DNA of 64,000 bases, taken from contig NC_079978.1 of NCBI RefSeq assembly GCF_029852145.1, forward strand, positions 5,580,001 to 5,644,000. Reading direction: 5' to 3'. Below, in pieces: positions 34,341 to 49,752 of the stretch. The notes beneath the pieces were generated by a model. The model made no database searches. It had not been told where the DNA came from and saw nothing but the letters and a program-made list of their open reading frames with translations. The number at the start of each line of letters is the position of its first letter. Positions within the stretch are counted from its first letter, which is position 1. The stretch comes from Microplitis mediator. Its lineage: Eukaryota; Arthropoda; Insecta; Hymenoptera; Braconidae. The position numbers and the translations under genes were made by a program.

Positions 34341-37300
34341 CATTTAAGTCTACCCTTATTTAAAGGATTGATCTTAATGGGGATTCGCCGTAAAACCCAT
34401 CCAGCATCTATATCCGAGATAATTGATGTGTATAGTTTAAAAATAACAAAAATATTTTTATTCTTAACGCTAAGCTGACTTTATTGCTTTTTCAATAGCA
34501 CATTTAGCTTTAAACATTCAACAACACAAGAGAAGAGAAAGTCAATAGCACAATGAACGGATATATTTTGACTGATGCGGTTAGACCGAATGATAACGCA
34601 AGACAGGTTAATTCTGCTGATTATCGATTCGACTATTGCAGACACTAATTGCAGACTATTGATTATCTGGCTTTCTCTAATGTTTATTAGTCAGTAGAAG
34701 ATTATTTTTAGCGTGTATTATTTACATTGTAGTGAAGAATTTGAACGCAGACTATTGCAAACCAACTAACATATGCTCAGCAATCACCGGTTTATTGATG
34801 CTGACGTTCTTGTACGTATTGTGACCGAACTGATCGAAATAAGCGGCTCTGTTACGCCCACGGTTACTTTTTTCTATGTATGTATATATATATACCTACA
34901 TCTACCTTAGCTTCTATGTTCTCAAGTACTTGAGTCGTTGCAAAGCACAGTCGGCAACATAAAAGCGTGCCGTGAAATGCGTACGATTGTGCTCCTGTGA
35001 GAGAATTGAAAGCAACATATAAGAAAGAATAATAAAGAGAGAAGGAGATTGAGTGAGAGGGCATCTATACTTATATATATACAATCTACTCGATATGAGA
35101 GAAGTATGTATGCATTGAGGAGGACACGTTTGTTTCATATCAGCAGAGAATGAAATGTGGTAAATTTATTTCTAATGATATCTTTGTTCAACATTATTTA
35201 CGTTATAACAGTTAGTCCGAGGCTTTGCGTCGAACAATCGTGTTCATTGTGTCGCTGGATTGCTAAAATAAATATAATATTTATATTTTTATCTTTTGTT
35301 TTATACCAAAACGAAGTAGGAGAAAAGATGAAAGAAAAAAAGACAAACAATCCTCCCCCACTGATATGTTTTGGCGTGGAGTATTTATACCCTGATTTTT
35401 AATTAAAGAATGTAATATTATAGCTGCTACGTTAACGTTGATTTATAGCGACTACATTTATGCTATGAACAAAATAAATATAAAAAAGGACGAGTCCTTT
35501 GTCCAGGAGCCGCCGTCGAAAGGGTTCTCAATCTTTAAACGTCGCCTTTTAATAATATCAAATCAAACAATAAGATATTTTATTATTATTATTGTTATTA
35601 TGAGTGTGTAGTCTACAACTATTGTCTTTAGTATTAAATCACTCCAAGTATGACGTGATCGTTGTAGAATGCCGCGTGTCGTGTCAAAAAGAATTGAAAC
35701 ACGATCATATATAGGTACCGGATATAAAATAGAACAACTGTGTTGACCACTATCGCCCACACATATTTAAGCATTCGCTTGGCCCTGCTCTTGTTTGTCT
35801 GGAGGTCCTGCTGAAGAAAAGCCTCACCGGTCGAGAATGGTGAGTTAGCGGGTTGTAACTGTATCAAGTTGACCGTGACACGACTCTGCATAAATCACTT
35901 TTTCTTACTCTTGACAGTCATTGCTAATTTACCGAACAAATTTTAACATTTTTTTTTGCCACCCCTTTTACTTCACACTATTTAACTCTTTAACGTGAAT
36001 ATCTTATTCAAATTAACTTTCAAATAAATTGAAACCCAATTCTCCGGTGATTTATTGATATTTTTTTTATCGGTAACTGAGGAGCTGGTTTTTGTTTAGA
36101 AAAATTAAACTTTCGGACAGATAGAAGGGAGAAAAAATAAAGAGAGAGAGAGAGGGTGATGTAAATCCTGGTAGAGTTGAGCGGCTGATTCAATCATGAT
36201 AATTCCCCGAATGAAATTTACCGCCAACCATCACGCACGTACACTCCAGACTACATATATATACGGCTGGGACGAGTGTGGTTGACGCGTAGTCTCTCTG
36301 GTAACTCAGGGATGCCCAGCTAACGCCACCAGTTAGGCAGCAGGGGTGCCAATCTAATAACGTCAATTGACTCGACCCGAGCAGGAAAGCACGATCGCTC
36401 GATTTGCGGTTAAGTTGCCTCTGTGTCTTTACTCCATCTTGAATTTCCTGCTCTCGAGGTACTTTTGAATATCCCTCCCTATTTCTCTCCGTCCTCATTC
36501 ATTTTACTCAAAATTTTTCATCTTTCTCGGATGTATATTTTGACAACCGTCAAACTACAGACACATATGTTTTAATGTTTCTCAATACAATTACTTTTCC
36601 AAGAACCACATATGCATATCTACTAAAAAATTACGTAACCTGTCATAGTTTTTTTTTAAATTCGCAGTATCTTATAAAGTATATTTTGTAATATTTTTTA
36701 TTATACACATGACTTTGTGAACAAACATGTCAAAAATAGACATATGATTTGCCGTTACATATATATATTATATATATATATATATTTAAAGGAAGAGTGT
36801 GTGTAGAAAGCCAAAATACAAGTATAAGTTCAGAGGTCTATATTTGGACAGGTGATGTTTAGACGCGTCGTCATTAAATATAACCGTATAGGAAAAAAAG
36901 TAAAAAAGTATCAATTTACCGATTTATATCTCTTTACCACTTGTCAATTTATATTTAGCTAGAGTTTAAAATTAAATTTATACTGATTCTCGTCCTCAGC
37001 GAGCGTAATGGGGAAATAGCTGGTCAAAAACATTTAACGATCGACTAAGATCGTCAGGGGTTTGCTAGTAAATTTTTTTTGTATTTTCGGCGAGGATCGT
37101 AAAATACAGGATCGCTTGCCGCTGATGTACCGGTCCCTCGATTCATTTCCCTTGGCGTCACCCACAAGCATCTATATCTATACTATTCTCTTCTCACTTA
37201 ACTTTGTGTGTCTGCGTCCCTGTGTCTGGTGATGCTCAGCCCCTCAACATATTGGACTCATTGTCAGTAGTCAAATGGAGCCGACTGTAACAGGGTACGC

Positions 37301-37355
37301 ATGGATGGACCAGCCGAGTGCCAGATGGGTGACTGATGCGACAGATCCACTCTGA

Positions 37356-37802
37356 ATGCGTCAATCAACACACTTTTCATCAGAATCCCTTAAATTTTTA
37401 TTCATACCCAACGCAAGTCACACAGCACATACATACCCCGTGTACAGCAAAGAGCATACAAATTTATTTCTTTATTCTGCGTATTATGTCTCGCACATTA
37501 TCCGTATCATAGACGAAAAATTAAACAAAAGTTGGGAGTTAACTCGAGCCCAAATAACCACACAAAAGTACAAATTGTGCAGGATAAGCAGTTACAGCTA
37601 CGAATTTACGCCTCAAAAGTGTGGAAACCAACACCGGTCGTATTCCAATACCAGATTAAAAGTTCTAGCCAATCGAATAAAACGAGCAAGCGATAAAAAA
37701 GGGCGCTGCTTAAGTTCCCCATTGCTCTGTTCTCTATTGCCGCATCTTTTCTCGCAGGACCCTATAAATGAAGCAACAATACCAGCCAACACTGGCCTAT
37801 AA
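37356..37802 (+). other. Unassigned 148-codon open frame
   Basis: Runs from ATG 37356 to TAA 37800-37802. The predicted protein is basic and Ser/Thr/Tyr-rich with scattered Cys, has no signal peptide or transmembrane segment that I can see, and matches no family I know. It is not low-complexity, unlike most long frames here. A frame this long is near the limit of what chance gives in AT-rich sequence of this size, so it may be spurious. Confidence 0.15.
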
Positions 37803-38277
37803 AAACACGGGTATTGTAACCGTCAGCAGGAGTAACCGAGCACACAGCAGGATCTGACTACTGCGTCACATCAGTTCCTGCCCCATATAACATGATCGAC
37901 AGTCATCCGCGTTAACGATGTTTTCAGAGACAATATTTTACATCAAACACCGAGCCCAGTGCAAATATATTGTTACATGTATAAATATATATCTCATAAG
38001 AAATTAAAATAATAAAATAATTTCGATGGGTTTATATATTATTGCGTGCACGAGAGGGTAAATCAAGAAGTCAAGATGTTATGACTTAGTTACTTATTGT
38101 GGTTTTTGATGTATAGTCTCTCTTGTTGTTGTACACTACATATATTTGATTCTAAATCCGGCGCAACAAAAGTGCAGGGCAATTAATTTTCTCAATGTGA
38201 CGTGGGTACTTGAGAGAAGAAAGTGAGACAGCAATAGAATGACGTAAATGGTTTTATACTTGTTCATTATCAATTTA

Positions 38278-38317
38278 TCATCATCATCATCACAGCAATC
38301 ATCATCATCATCATCAT
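38278..38317. repeat. Interrupted CAT repeat
   Basis: Two runs of CAT/ATC triplets separated by CACAGCA. Confidence 0.8.
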
Positions 38318-41300
38318 TATTAATAACCCGTAGCTTAGAATAAGAATAGTCTTACACAGGTGTCCTTTTTACTAGGCTCTATTGCACATAAATATACATT
38401 TCACGTACTTAAAAGTACAATAGACTTTTTATAAGCAAGAAAATCTCACATTTAATACGAGAGAACACAACGATAAATGTCTCGTTTACATTAATTTTGT
38501 TGCAATTTCATCGAGCATGTGATTCATTACTCTGTGCGTACGTGGATCAATTTATTCCTAAGTATTTTGCTTATTTATTATTATTATTTTTTATTTTTTA
38601 TTGTTGCGTTATTCATAACTTGGTTTTTAATATATGTATAACGAATATACGCGCACAAGGTGGACGTGAATCGCGTGTCAGTGATGCGAAAGCGTGCTTC
38701 AGGACATTGAAGCTGGGCATTTAGTAAACAGGCCAACGAGCGAGCATCGTCGTGAGATGGACAAAGATTGAGTGAGACAATGACACGTGATATGAATAAT
38801 AATTATTGCCAAGTCTTCTTTTATTCTTTTTATTTTATTTTATTCTCATTTTTAGTGCTGCTAAATTACATGCATCTTAAGTTCTCACGATTTTATTGTC
38901 CACATACTTTGATTTTTTATAATAACAAAAATATTTTCATTTACAATTTCAGTTACAATTATTGATATTTTGTTGCATTTAGATGTTTTATATTAAACAT
39001 CAAGTGGTTTAATACCCAGTGGCCACACACGTCGCGTATTCGCGGTAAATAATTTATCTTTTAATGCGTGAACATAAAATGAGAATGTTAAATTTGTGGC
39101 ATAATAAAATTTGGATTCCAGTGATCAAGAAGTAGAACTCGTTCGCGAGCGATATATAGTATAGTACAGAGTATAGTGTAGTATAAAGGCCGTATGGTGT
39201 TCTCTGTGTGATCTTAGCTATGCACGCAATGTGAAAACAAACGTTAGGTACACAAATTTAAACTTTTATATCCGTGTTGCTCTTCGCGGAAGCTCTTCTT
39301 ATCTCGGCCATTACATTTTCCCGTCTCTTCGATTTTAGATCAATAAACATTCATCCCAGATTATCCCTCGGCACTTTTTTTTATTTTACATTTTTTTTTT
39401 TTTTAAATAAAGCTATTGAATTAAATCAAATAAAGCAAAATTGAATAGAGCTGAGTCGGGTTGAATGAAATTCTCCGGTATTTGGATTTAATATTATACA
39501 AAATGTGTATGATGAGACGATGGAATGTGTGACGAGCGCCAGCGAAATTGACGTGTGATGATTTATGATGGATGAGTTATGCAGTTGAATTATTTGCGGG
39601 TTAGTAACTTCTTTTTTTTTTATTTTCTGTTCACATCGAATTTTTTATGCTGCATTATTATTGCGCTTGTAAAACGAAGGTACCTCACGCATGTGCGAGC
39701 TCTATAACTCGGATTAAATGTCAGGCACGCTTCAAATACACAACCAACCATCCAGCTACGCCATAAGAGTGCTTAATTCGTGCGGTGGCCGCGTGTACCA
39801 TGTAACGGTTGTGGGTTTTTTTGAGAGTGTAATAATAATGTAACCAACGCGGTTTGATTTTTTGACAATGGCATACTGTGTAACATTGTTGCCAGATCCC
39901 CATGGGGTTTCCACGGCTTTTATACACGTACATTTATGTATAAATGCGTATATAAGTACACAGAAGAATATGTACAGCAGTGAAATGAACAATATCATCA
40001 AATTTCATTATCGATGTAATAATGCCCAGTTGATTACAGGCTATTGCATTGCGCCAAAACTTCCGATGGCGCATCTTACCCTCTTACACTATTATTACTG
40101 TCCACAACGTCCCCTTTGATACACTTTCTAGCTGTCGGGATACATAAAATGGTTATCAATCTCCGAAATTAATCAATTCTGACGTTGACTTATTCAATTT
40201 TCAAAAATTTATTAGATATTCAAAACTATTTTAGTATTTTAAATTCAAAATTAAAATTCAATCAACAGACTTACTGAGTTTAAATAATAATTAACCAAGT
40301 TATTATAATAATAACTGTCTTTAAGTTAATTTTCGAGGAGAATTTACATATTTAGTATTCCGTGGTGGTTATTAATTACAGTTAATGTAGAGAAATGAAT
40401 GAGAAAAAGGGCTGGAAGGGTATAAGAAGTAGTGGTAGTTGTAGAAGGTGGAAAGATTCCGAAGAGGGAAGGAAGCCGAAAGTTAACCTGGGGAAATTTT
40501 GTTTGGGTGGTATGGTGCCAAGGACTGCTTGCCTTACTGCAGCCCTAAAAGCATTATCGTACACTCAGACTTGTGTCGTAAAGATGCTGTGAGGCACATG
40601 GACTTGAATTGCGTTAGTGTGGTCTCAGCGGCTGTCAACCAGCCATCACCCTCGGATAAGTATTACAGTGTATGAATAATCATGTCAGGCAATCTTATAT
40701 TCATACGCTCATGGACCCACAAGCGAGCATCAGACAACTGGGTTGAATCTCCCTCATGTCTTTCACTTTTAATATATTAAGTTAGAGTCAGTAAAGATCG
40801 ACTCGATAAAATTTGCCACTGTTAAGCCTTGACCATTTATTCGTCCCATTTGACTCTGAATTATTTTATTTATTTTCTCAAGCATTTTGAATTTCTTCAC
40901 GCATTTTAAATTCCACTACTATACAGCAATTATTTTCATTGAATGTGCTGGTATATTTATATATATAAAAAAAAACAGACTACAGACTGAGAATCTCTGA
41001 AAGTTTCTCCCTGTAGACTCGAGACTTAGGGAGTTTTAAAATCTTCAGCTGCTTTCCTCGCAAATTCAGCCTTCGGGATCTACTGGGCCCTTTGCGCCTT
41101 TTATCCATCTGAAAACACAAAAAAAAAAAATAAAATAAAATAAATAAGTGGGGAACGATTGTGAGTAAAGTCCCGCATTGCCGTTTAAATTGATTCACCT
41201 CAGTTTTTCCGGCTCAGGTAATTCCTCAAAGCTACGAACCTCTCGATACACGCATTTGTCAACCTAGTTTTTATTTTTTTTACTTCCTTCTTTACAACCT

Positions 41301-44300
41301 ACCAACTTTTACCGATACGACTCAAGAGCCCTCATCCCTGTGTGTTCAAACATAACCAACAAAAGATAACCGTACACATAAAAGACAAATTATGTGTCAT
41401 TAAATATTTACCTCTCTCAAGACTCTTAAATTTTCTGTATATAACGATAGAGTTTTATTGTTGATAAAAAAGTTATTCATCAAAACTATTTTTGCGTACA
41501 AAATTGAATTTTTTTAGTCATAACCATGAGTCTAGAACTTTACAATATCCTCAAATATATATAACACTAACTGTATGTCCTCTACATACTACATACTACA
41601 AACTCATGGGTTCAACAATTACTTGTCGTGACTTGCACTTTAGAACCCCAACGACACTTTGAGTAGACTCTATAGCTCTACAACTAGAGGTCTAACCTAC
41701 CCCTCAAATGAGTCGCCTAGTGTTCAGGAACAAGGAATATATGTATATATGTATGTGTGTGGAATGAGCTCCGGACAATTTCTTGGGTCTTCCTGAATTC
41801 TGGTAACATGCATTGAAACACTGTTGAAAATGTCGGGTGATCTGTTTGCCCGATAGCCAACAACGTGTTTTCCCATCCGCTTGTCACGCACAATGACTCG
41901 CCTGTTTTTATCGATCCTTTTTTCGGAGCGCTGTAGTGTAATTTGCTTAAAAATATAAAGATAGTAACAACAATGATATTAAATTTTAATAAATAAATAA
42001 AACTAATGCATCACAAAAATTAATTTAATTGAGGAAAAGGAAGTGAGTGGAATTTATTAGTTACAATGCTTATTAGGCTAAAAAAAGCCTCAAGTATTTG
42101 AAACAACACTTGGAAGTTTTTACTTAATATATGAACGAGTAGGAATTAATGAGTCGTAAAGTTTATCGTGAGTGTTCTTCTTTAAGATTTTTCTCTCTTT
42201 CTGTCTTTGACTTTCTTCGCGTGTCCGTACTACTGTATGCAGTAAACTAAAACTACTGGAGAAATTGTCAAAATAGCGGATCTTTATGTGACTTTTACAG
42301 CCTTTACACTCGTCGTCGCATTGCTCTTCGACATGTTACGAGCGTTAAATCCAAAAGCTCTTCTCTTGTCCCGTACAATTTTATATTTTATTATTTTATT
42401 GTCCACCATTACTTTTATACTTTTATTTATCGCTATATTGGTGTCCTGAGAAAATGTTTAGTTTAAATTGGTAGCCCGCTGAGATTTAACTTTTTAATTT
42501 TACTATTCGCTAAGCGTCACATTTTTCCAGCACATGGAGCTACATGACGAACACATGCTTCGAAAATTTCTAGGTACTTATAATAGAAGAAAGCCTAGGA
42601 TTTTTACCCCATAAGTGGACCCCACATGCCGATACTCCGATGACTTCAACACGTTGCCCGATCTTTAATATTTTTCTGCCGTCTAATTTCAGTAAAAAAA
42701 AAAGAAAAAAAAAAAAAAAAATAAGAAACAACTCAAAAGATTCCTCTCTACACGAGCAGTCCGTCAGTTAAAACGTCTCCGGTTACGCTTCCTTCGCACA
42801 TTAGACTCAAAAAAACACATAACAGGGCACTGGTTAAGTTATAGAATTCAAAATACTAGACTTCCTGGAACGAATTTCGATGTCGCTTTAAACTCAATGT
42901 CTTCAAATGGTTTCACATTACATTTTAATTTCACTTCATACTTATTCCAAGTTCACTCCAATTATAAAAAATAAACTCCTACTAGAAAATCCCCAATTAA
43001 AAAAATTTAATTAGCCTCTATTTTTAAAACCTCAGCTATTTTCATAAAAAAGTCTTAGAAAAAGTACATACTCAAACACATGTCGACTATAAGGAACACG
43101 TTTAAGGCAAAAAATAAAACTCTGTGTGTCAGGAGAGTCGAAAAAAAATCATAGAGGGATGAGAGCTATCAACGGACCTGAAAACGTTGCAATTTTGGAC
43201 AAACTACTCGGCAACACCCCCAAGAGTATAGTTATACAACCAAAGATTTCATTTCTTCTCCTGTTCATCATGTTGAGTTTCATTTGTGGTCCAGTCGTGT
43301 TCGGGTTTTTGCGTCCATCCCCAGTGAGACGGGCATACATACACCAGAAAAGCAGTCGTGATAGTTGTTGCTGTTGTAGTAGAGACCTGTTATTATCGCG
43401 TGACGCTCGGCGATGTTGAGTAGAGGGACATAAAGTCGTGGCACACGACATGAGTAAAACAGTATTATATACACAAGGTCGGTCCACGAACTCGTTCAAA
43501 AAACATTTATTTTATTTATGGAAATATATTTTTATTTCAAATTTAAAATAATAAATAATAACTAATGGGTGAAACAAAAAAGCTATTAATAAAAATATTT
43601 AGGACTTTTTTTTTAATAAAAGGTTTGGAAATCGAAGCGTCGAAGCCTTTTCAGGACTCGATTAGCCACGCAAACCGATTAGATAAGATCCGACAGGTGA
43701 ATAGTATTCATTAAAAAGTCATTAATCCTTCAAGGTTGATGAACGCAACATTAAACTCTTTTATATTTATAACCACGTGCCTTTTATTTTTTTTATTATT
43801 TTTTTTGTTGTTTAACTTACACTTTTAAATGTTAAATATTAAGTAATAATATAAATACATAAATATATTATTATCTGTCATCCAGGTCAGTTTGTCGAGA
43901 CGCGAGAATTATCGGCACCGACTTCCTGTCTTATTTAACTTACGTTTTTTCTTTGTTGATTTACATCAGATAGGCTCATTCTGTTAACACCTCGCTGCTG
44001 ATTTGAAACCTCGAAAAGTACTCGACTGTGGATAGGAGTAAAATACCGAATTACGACCCAGTAGAGTAGAGAGGAACTAAGGAGGGAGGGTTAATTATCT
44101 TGATGAATCTTTAATTATAGTTAGCCCACCCTGCCTTTATTTTTACCTTTTTCGTTTAAAATTAAAAACTACTGCTTACTTCACTACGGAAGTCTAACAG
44201 CATTCATTTATTTAATGAGAAAAAAAATTCAATTTATATTTCCTCAATCGTTTTTTATTTTTCCTGTTTTCTCTCTTCTCGCCTCATGTATATTTTAATC

Positions 44301-47300
44301 TACAATAAATCACTTGTATGATAATTTAATAGTGTTTTTAATAAGAAAAATGTTTTAACATTTTATATAATATTCAAATAGATGCCTAGACGGCCTCATA
44401 TATGTAGACAATAAATAAAAAAGCTACTTGAAGTTTAAAAGTTCTGGTGATGGAACCAAACGACCTCATGCTAATCGCACATCAAATTCATTTTATAACG
44501 TGCCGTAAACGTTTATACAACGTTGAGACAGGTGCTAGAACTCCTGCACGTGCTGTCCGAGTCCTTTATTACTTCAGACTTTCCAGCTTTTTTTTTTCTT
44601 ATCATTATCATTAACTCTGTTCTCGAAACTTTGAATTGAAACATTTTCTAGAAATTTTAATTCAAAAATACGATCGCGACAAATATATTTACAATGCCTG
44701 AAAAATAATTATCTAATTACAAATTGTTGAGATACGCATGATGATTTAATAAGTAAATATATCATAAAACCAGGCGCCAACTTTTTTATTATTGTGCTCA
44801 AGTATTTTTTATTATCACTCGTATTAATATACGACGTGTTATGTTTTGTTAATGGATTATCCTGCAACTATATTTATACCTCCTATGTCCGTACATTGCA
44901 CTCGATAAACTCGAGTTTTATACAGCACATAACATAAAGATCCTCGGATGATTAAAATTACCTTTAATTATTAATTTTTATTAAAGTTAAATAAGACATA
45001 AACAGCAATTACACGTTTTATTTTAAAAATGTCTCTAAAAAAAAATATTTCACGATGAGATAGACTTTGTACAAGTAGTACACGTTTTAAGTAAGTAGAT
45101 AAGTGATAAAAAAATATATATATATTATAAGAAAACGGAGGTTAATTCCGTGCAAGCGTATAACTGGAATTCTTAGTGAAATACTTGATGGTTCGTTAGG
45201 CAACCGTGTTTTTTTTTTTTTTTTAATCATCGAGTTGAGTTTTTTGTGACAGCTGTTTAACTGAGCAAAAACACTGGCATTAACTATATATTTATATACA
45301 CATATATTAACAAATATAATTAATAGACGTAAAAATGGAAATGTTAAGGTATAAGATATTTGTATAAAAGTAAAATATATATGTTGCCTCATGTAGATAA
45401 ATAAAAATAAAGTAGAAATCACGTTAATTTGCATCGCTCGTTAAACAAACAAGCTTTGGCTTTTGCGCTTCTAATGACTCGGTCATACTCGCGGTTTTCC
45501 GTGTGTCAATATTATACAAGTACTGTTGAGTGCGTAAAGTTCAGAGTCTAAAGCCTTCTACACACTCGCCTAACGATAATTTCGTTTAATGTTTATTTAA
45601 AAGGAGGCAGTCGTTTCGAGATGATCTCATACTGCATAGAGATACATTTAGATACGGACACAAGTACGAGCACAAATGTATGAAGTTTAGCAAATAAAAG
45701 AGTCACAGGATCTTGAGCCGTCCACTTGTACGCCCCCGACGTCACATTAGGCTTATTTTCCACACGGTTTTACACGCGCGGCAATTACAATAATAATAGC
45801 CCTCTAGTGTGTAAGCTCGTTTTGTGTTTTATTTGTACTCGTTGTGAGGCCGCGGTTTTTACTCTACTCAACCGGACTTAATGTCCGTCTCATTTCTCGT
45901 TTGCTTTAATTTATTTAACGTATTCATTATATTAGTTTATTTTTATGCTAATTATCAACATTTTTACTTAAAATTTTTTCCATAATAAAACAGTTTTTTA
46001 AATAAATTAATTGAACCCCACTTAATGAAATTTTTTAAATGATTAAATGATTAAATTATTCAATTAACTTGAGTCTTTGTTTCTAATGTTAACAATGTAA
46101 TAAATTACAATGGGTCTGTGTATGAGAAAACCATTTACGGAAATCAGTATGGGAAAAATTAATTCCCCACTTTGGTTTGTTTAACCGGATGCCAGCTATT
46201 ACAGTATTAATAGAAATGCAAACACAGCAGAAAAACGAAAATTTAAAAAAATAACTGTCGAAAAAAAATAGTGTTCTAAAGAATGGTTCACGTAATGACC
46301 GATGGCCAACCTCCAGCGTGTCATTTGGCGCAAAAAACCAACAAGTCGGAACGCATATGTACCGCCTCCCGCCTTAATTCTTCGCGCCCTCTTGTAAAAA
46401 TACATATATTAGTAAATAATAAATACACATTTTTTTTTTTTTCATAAGATACCCAATACACCGGCGAACCGATGGTTTAACAAAGAGAGGCTTTAGCTCC
46501 AAATTAATACTTACAAAAAATAAAATATATACTTTATTGTCAAAATTAAAAGGAAACAAGTATTTCCGCAATACCCTATCTTTATAAATATACATATAAA
46601 TTATAACACAAATTAATAAATACTCTAGTACAAATATACTATACATATATTGAATATGTATATATATATATATATATACACTTACGGCTGTATGATGTCA
46701 TTACATAAGCGAACGCGACCGTCATGCTCTGACACTGTAATAAATTGAACCACTACAGTATACTACTCGACATAACAGACAAATACGAGTACTCTACTCA
46801 TTTCGGCAACGCCTGAGTCACCTACGATTGTTTAATAATTTTAATTCTCAAACACTACCTTATATTCATATCTCCAAAATCTTTATTACAATTTTTCCAA
46901 CCGTTTAATATTTATTATCACAATTAAAACATCCGTGGAGCCTTAAAAAGAAATCTTAGTTGGATCTTTTTTTATTTATTCATATTTTTTTTTAACTATC
47001 TGCTACTATATCTACAATAGTCTTATTATAAACAATTAAAGCTGAGGTGCGTGTTGTTAAACAGTTAGACATCGAACGTAAGCGTCATTTAGCCGATACA
47101 AGTTTGCGAACAAGCGTATGAGTATTCATCAGGGAGCGCCGTGTATGATAGATGTATTATTAAGATTAAAACCCGCAAACGTACTTTTCAATGTCATCAT
47201 GCATTCATTATTCTCTCTCCGCGAGTAACTCTTTACATAATAGTATTGACGTCGATTAAATATTAAATACTAAATAGAAAAATTTAAAAAAAAAAGTTGA

Positions 47301-49742
47301 ATATTCAAAAGTTGGGAATACAAATGAAGTGAAAAATATAAATGTGGTCCAGGTGGTAACTGATGTATACGGCAATTCAGCAGCAACCATCAGCCTTCAG
47401 ACGGCGTTCAATAACCGGAAGTACATTACTCGACGCATCCGCCCAACCGTCTAATGCGTACGAGCGTCCCCCAATTCCATCTCGATTATTCGCTCTCTGT
47501 TGAGGTTCACGACTATGACGTCCTACTGTACTACTTACATTTTTTTTTTCTACAATACATTGACTGGAATTAATTTTTTTTGTAACAATATATACTAATA
47601 ATAATAGTATTTAATATTATTATTATTGTAAAAGTTAAAATATGGAAAATGTGTGTCTATTAGCCACTTGGTTACCCGGCAAACACATTCTCCTCCTTGC
47701 ATTCGATAATTTCTTTGTATGACCTATCGAGCGTCACGATTTTTCTTGTTACATTCTCAGGATCACTGCAATCTTTGTAGAACAGACGTGACTCTGATCA
47801 AGCCGCACCTATATATTTTTTATATTTTATTTTTTTACAATTACGCTGAGTGTGTACAAACACTAGGAAACTAGACTCTTGGCTCGCGTGTAGGCGATCG
47901 ATATAAATTGTGTTAAGCAAATTAATTGTACACAAACGTTTGTAACACGTAAAACCCGGCGTTATTTCCACAATTACCATTAGGTTAGAAAAAAAAAAGA
48001 AACTAATAACAATAATAAATAATAATTGATTTAATTTTAAACGTTGTTAGAAATTGTTTTTAATTAAAGCCCAACGTTAATGTTTTTTTAATACGATAAT
48101 TATATTGGATAACGATCGTTCTGTGGACAGTATAATGGCATAGCGCGACAAAGTAATGGAATACAAAAAGTCAAATGTCATAATAACAATAACGTGATAA
48201 ATATTTTGTTTAAAATAAATGTTTACATGACGGATATCAATTGAGACAGAAATCAATTTTTCGAATGAAAATTTTTTTTTAATTTTTAAAAAATTATTTA
48301 ACTGAAGTCTTGTAGTTTAGTGTCGTTTGATAGTGGAGCTATTCAATGACCCCATGTGTGACTTTAACTGAACCTCGAGTAAACTATGAAACGAGCTGTG
48401 GGTTTTACGAGCGATATTCACGCAGCATTGATACACTCACGTGGCCGATCTGCTGATTCTTCCACTCGCTCACTCATATTATATTTATATACATTATGAA
48501 GTTACTCATTACTAAATTTATTTGCTAACAAGATTTTGAGTTCGCGAACCAACAGTTACGTGGGTTAGCCGCGCGTGTAAAGGAAACGCCGAAGGAGTGC
48601 GAGCACTAATGAGAAGACCGTTTCAGAAATTCAAGGCTTCGCTGTGCTTGTCGATCCTCGGCTTTGAAAGCGGGATTTTCGAGCCGCGGTGTGCTATGTA
48701 CGTTTGTAAAGTTTCGACTATTGTATTGTATATTTAATATGCTCTGTAGTTTGGATAAAAATAAGAGTGAAAAATACCTGAGAGAAAGTAAGATGGAAAA
48801 AATGGCTGGCCCACCGACCCGCAGGGAGTGTAATAACGACGTGGCGTGCGAGTGTTGCGTGTCAGGAATGACAGACGCATGGACAGGAGGCAAGCGAGTC
48901 GGCTTTTTTACTCAGTATAAAAAAATTAAATGTAAAAAAAACAAAGAATTAAATTTATATCGTCGAGTAGTCAAAATAATAACATAAAAAAATACATTTA
49001 GGTATTCTGATACTTAAATTCTTTCTCTTTATACAAATGATGTTTGGGATATAAATATATCTGTAATGATGATGATAATGATGAGTTATTTGTCAGAAGT
49101 TGAATAAGTTACAATGAGTGATTTTTAAAAAATTTCTGAGCTAAATAACAGATTATTTTGTTATTTTTGACATGACGAATAGAGTTTAAATATATGTGTA
49201 TATATATTTTTATCTGGAGTGAAGGATTCCCCATGTGAAATACCGTGGCCTAAAAATGACAGAGAATTCGCTTCACACTCGATCCCTTGAGCTTTTGCTG
49301 GCACCAAGAGCTGCGGTGTTGTGTTGTGTTGAGAAGAGACGCGAGACACTTTCATCCCGAATATTCTTGGCCACGTGGGCATATATATTTTTTATCACAT
49401 GTGGGATTCGTGGTGTTGGAAAGCCGATGCGAGTCGAGCAGCCAATATTGCTGATGGCGTGTCCCCGGATAGCGAGCGCGAGAAAAAACTTTTCGAATAA
49501 AATACACAAAAAAAAAAAGCACGAAATATTTATGAAATAAAATAAAAAGTCGAGTGTATGAAACACATGAGGGAAAATAGGCACACGACTAAGCTTTCAT
49601 AACAATTTGCATCTGTGGAGGTTTCGTCATCTGAGTATTAAATATGGATGCGTTTTATGGCCGCAGGATTTCATAAATATATTTGTCGAGATGCTCGGAA
49701 TGTTTTTTATTTATTTATTTTTTCATTCCTACCCGAGTGGTT

Positions 49743-49752
49743 TTGTCAATCA
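49743..49752 (-). promoter_or_regulatory. Near-consensus Exd/Hth (Pbx-Meis) site
   Basis: TTGTCAATCA on the + strand reads TGATTGACAA on the minus strand, 9 of 10 bases of the composite consensus and identical to the site at 11111-11120. Confidence 0.25.

Noticed and set aside
48664..48987. 107-codon plus-strand frame
   Set aside because: It begins at TTG rather than ATG and ends in Lys/Asn-rich AT sequence. No support.
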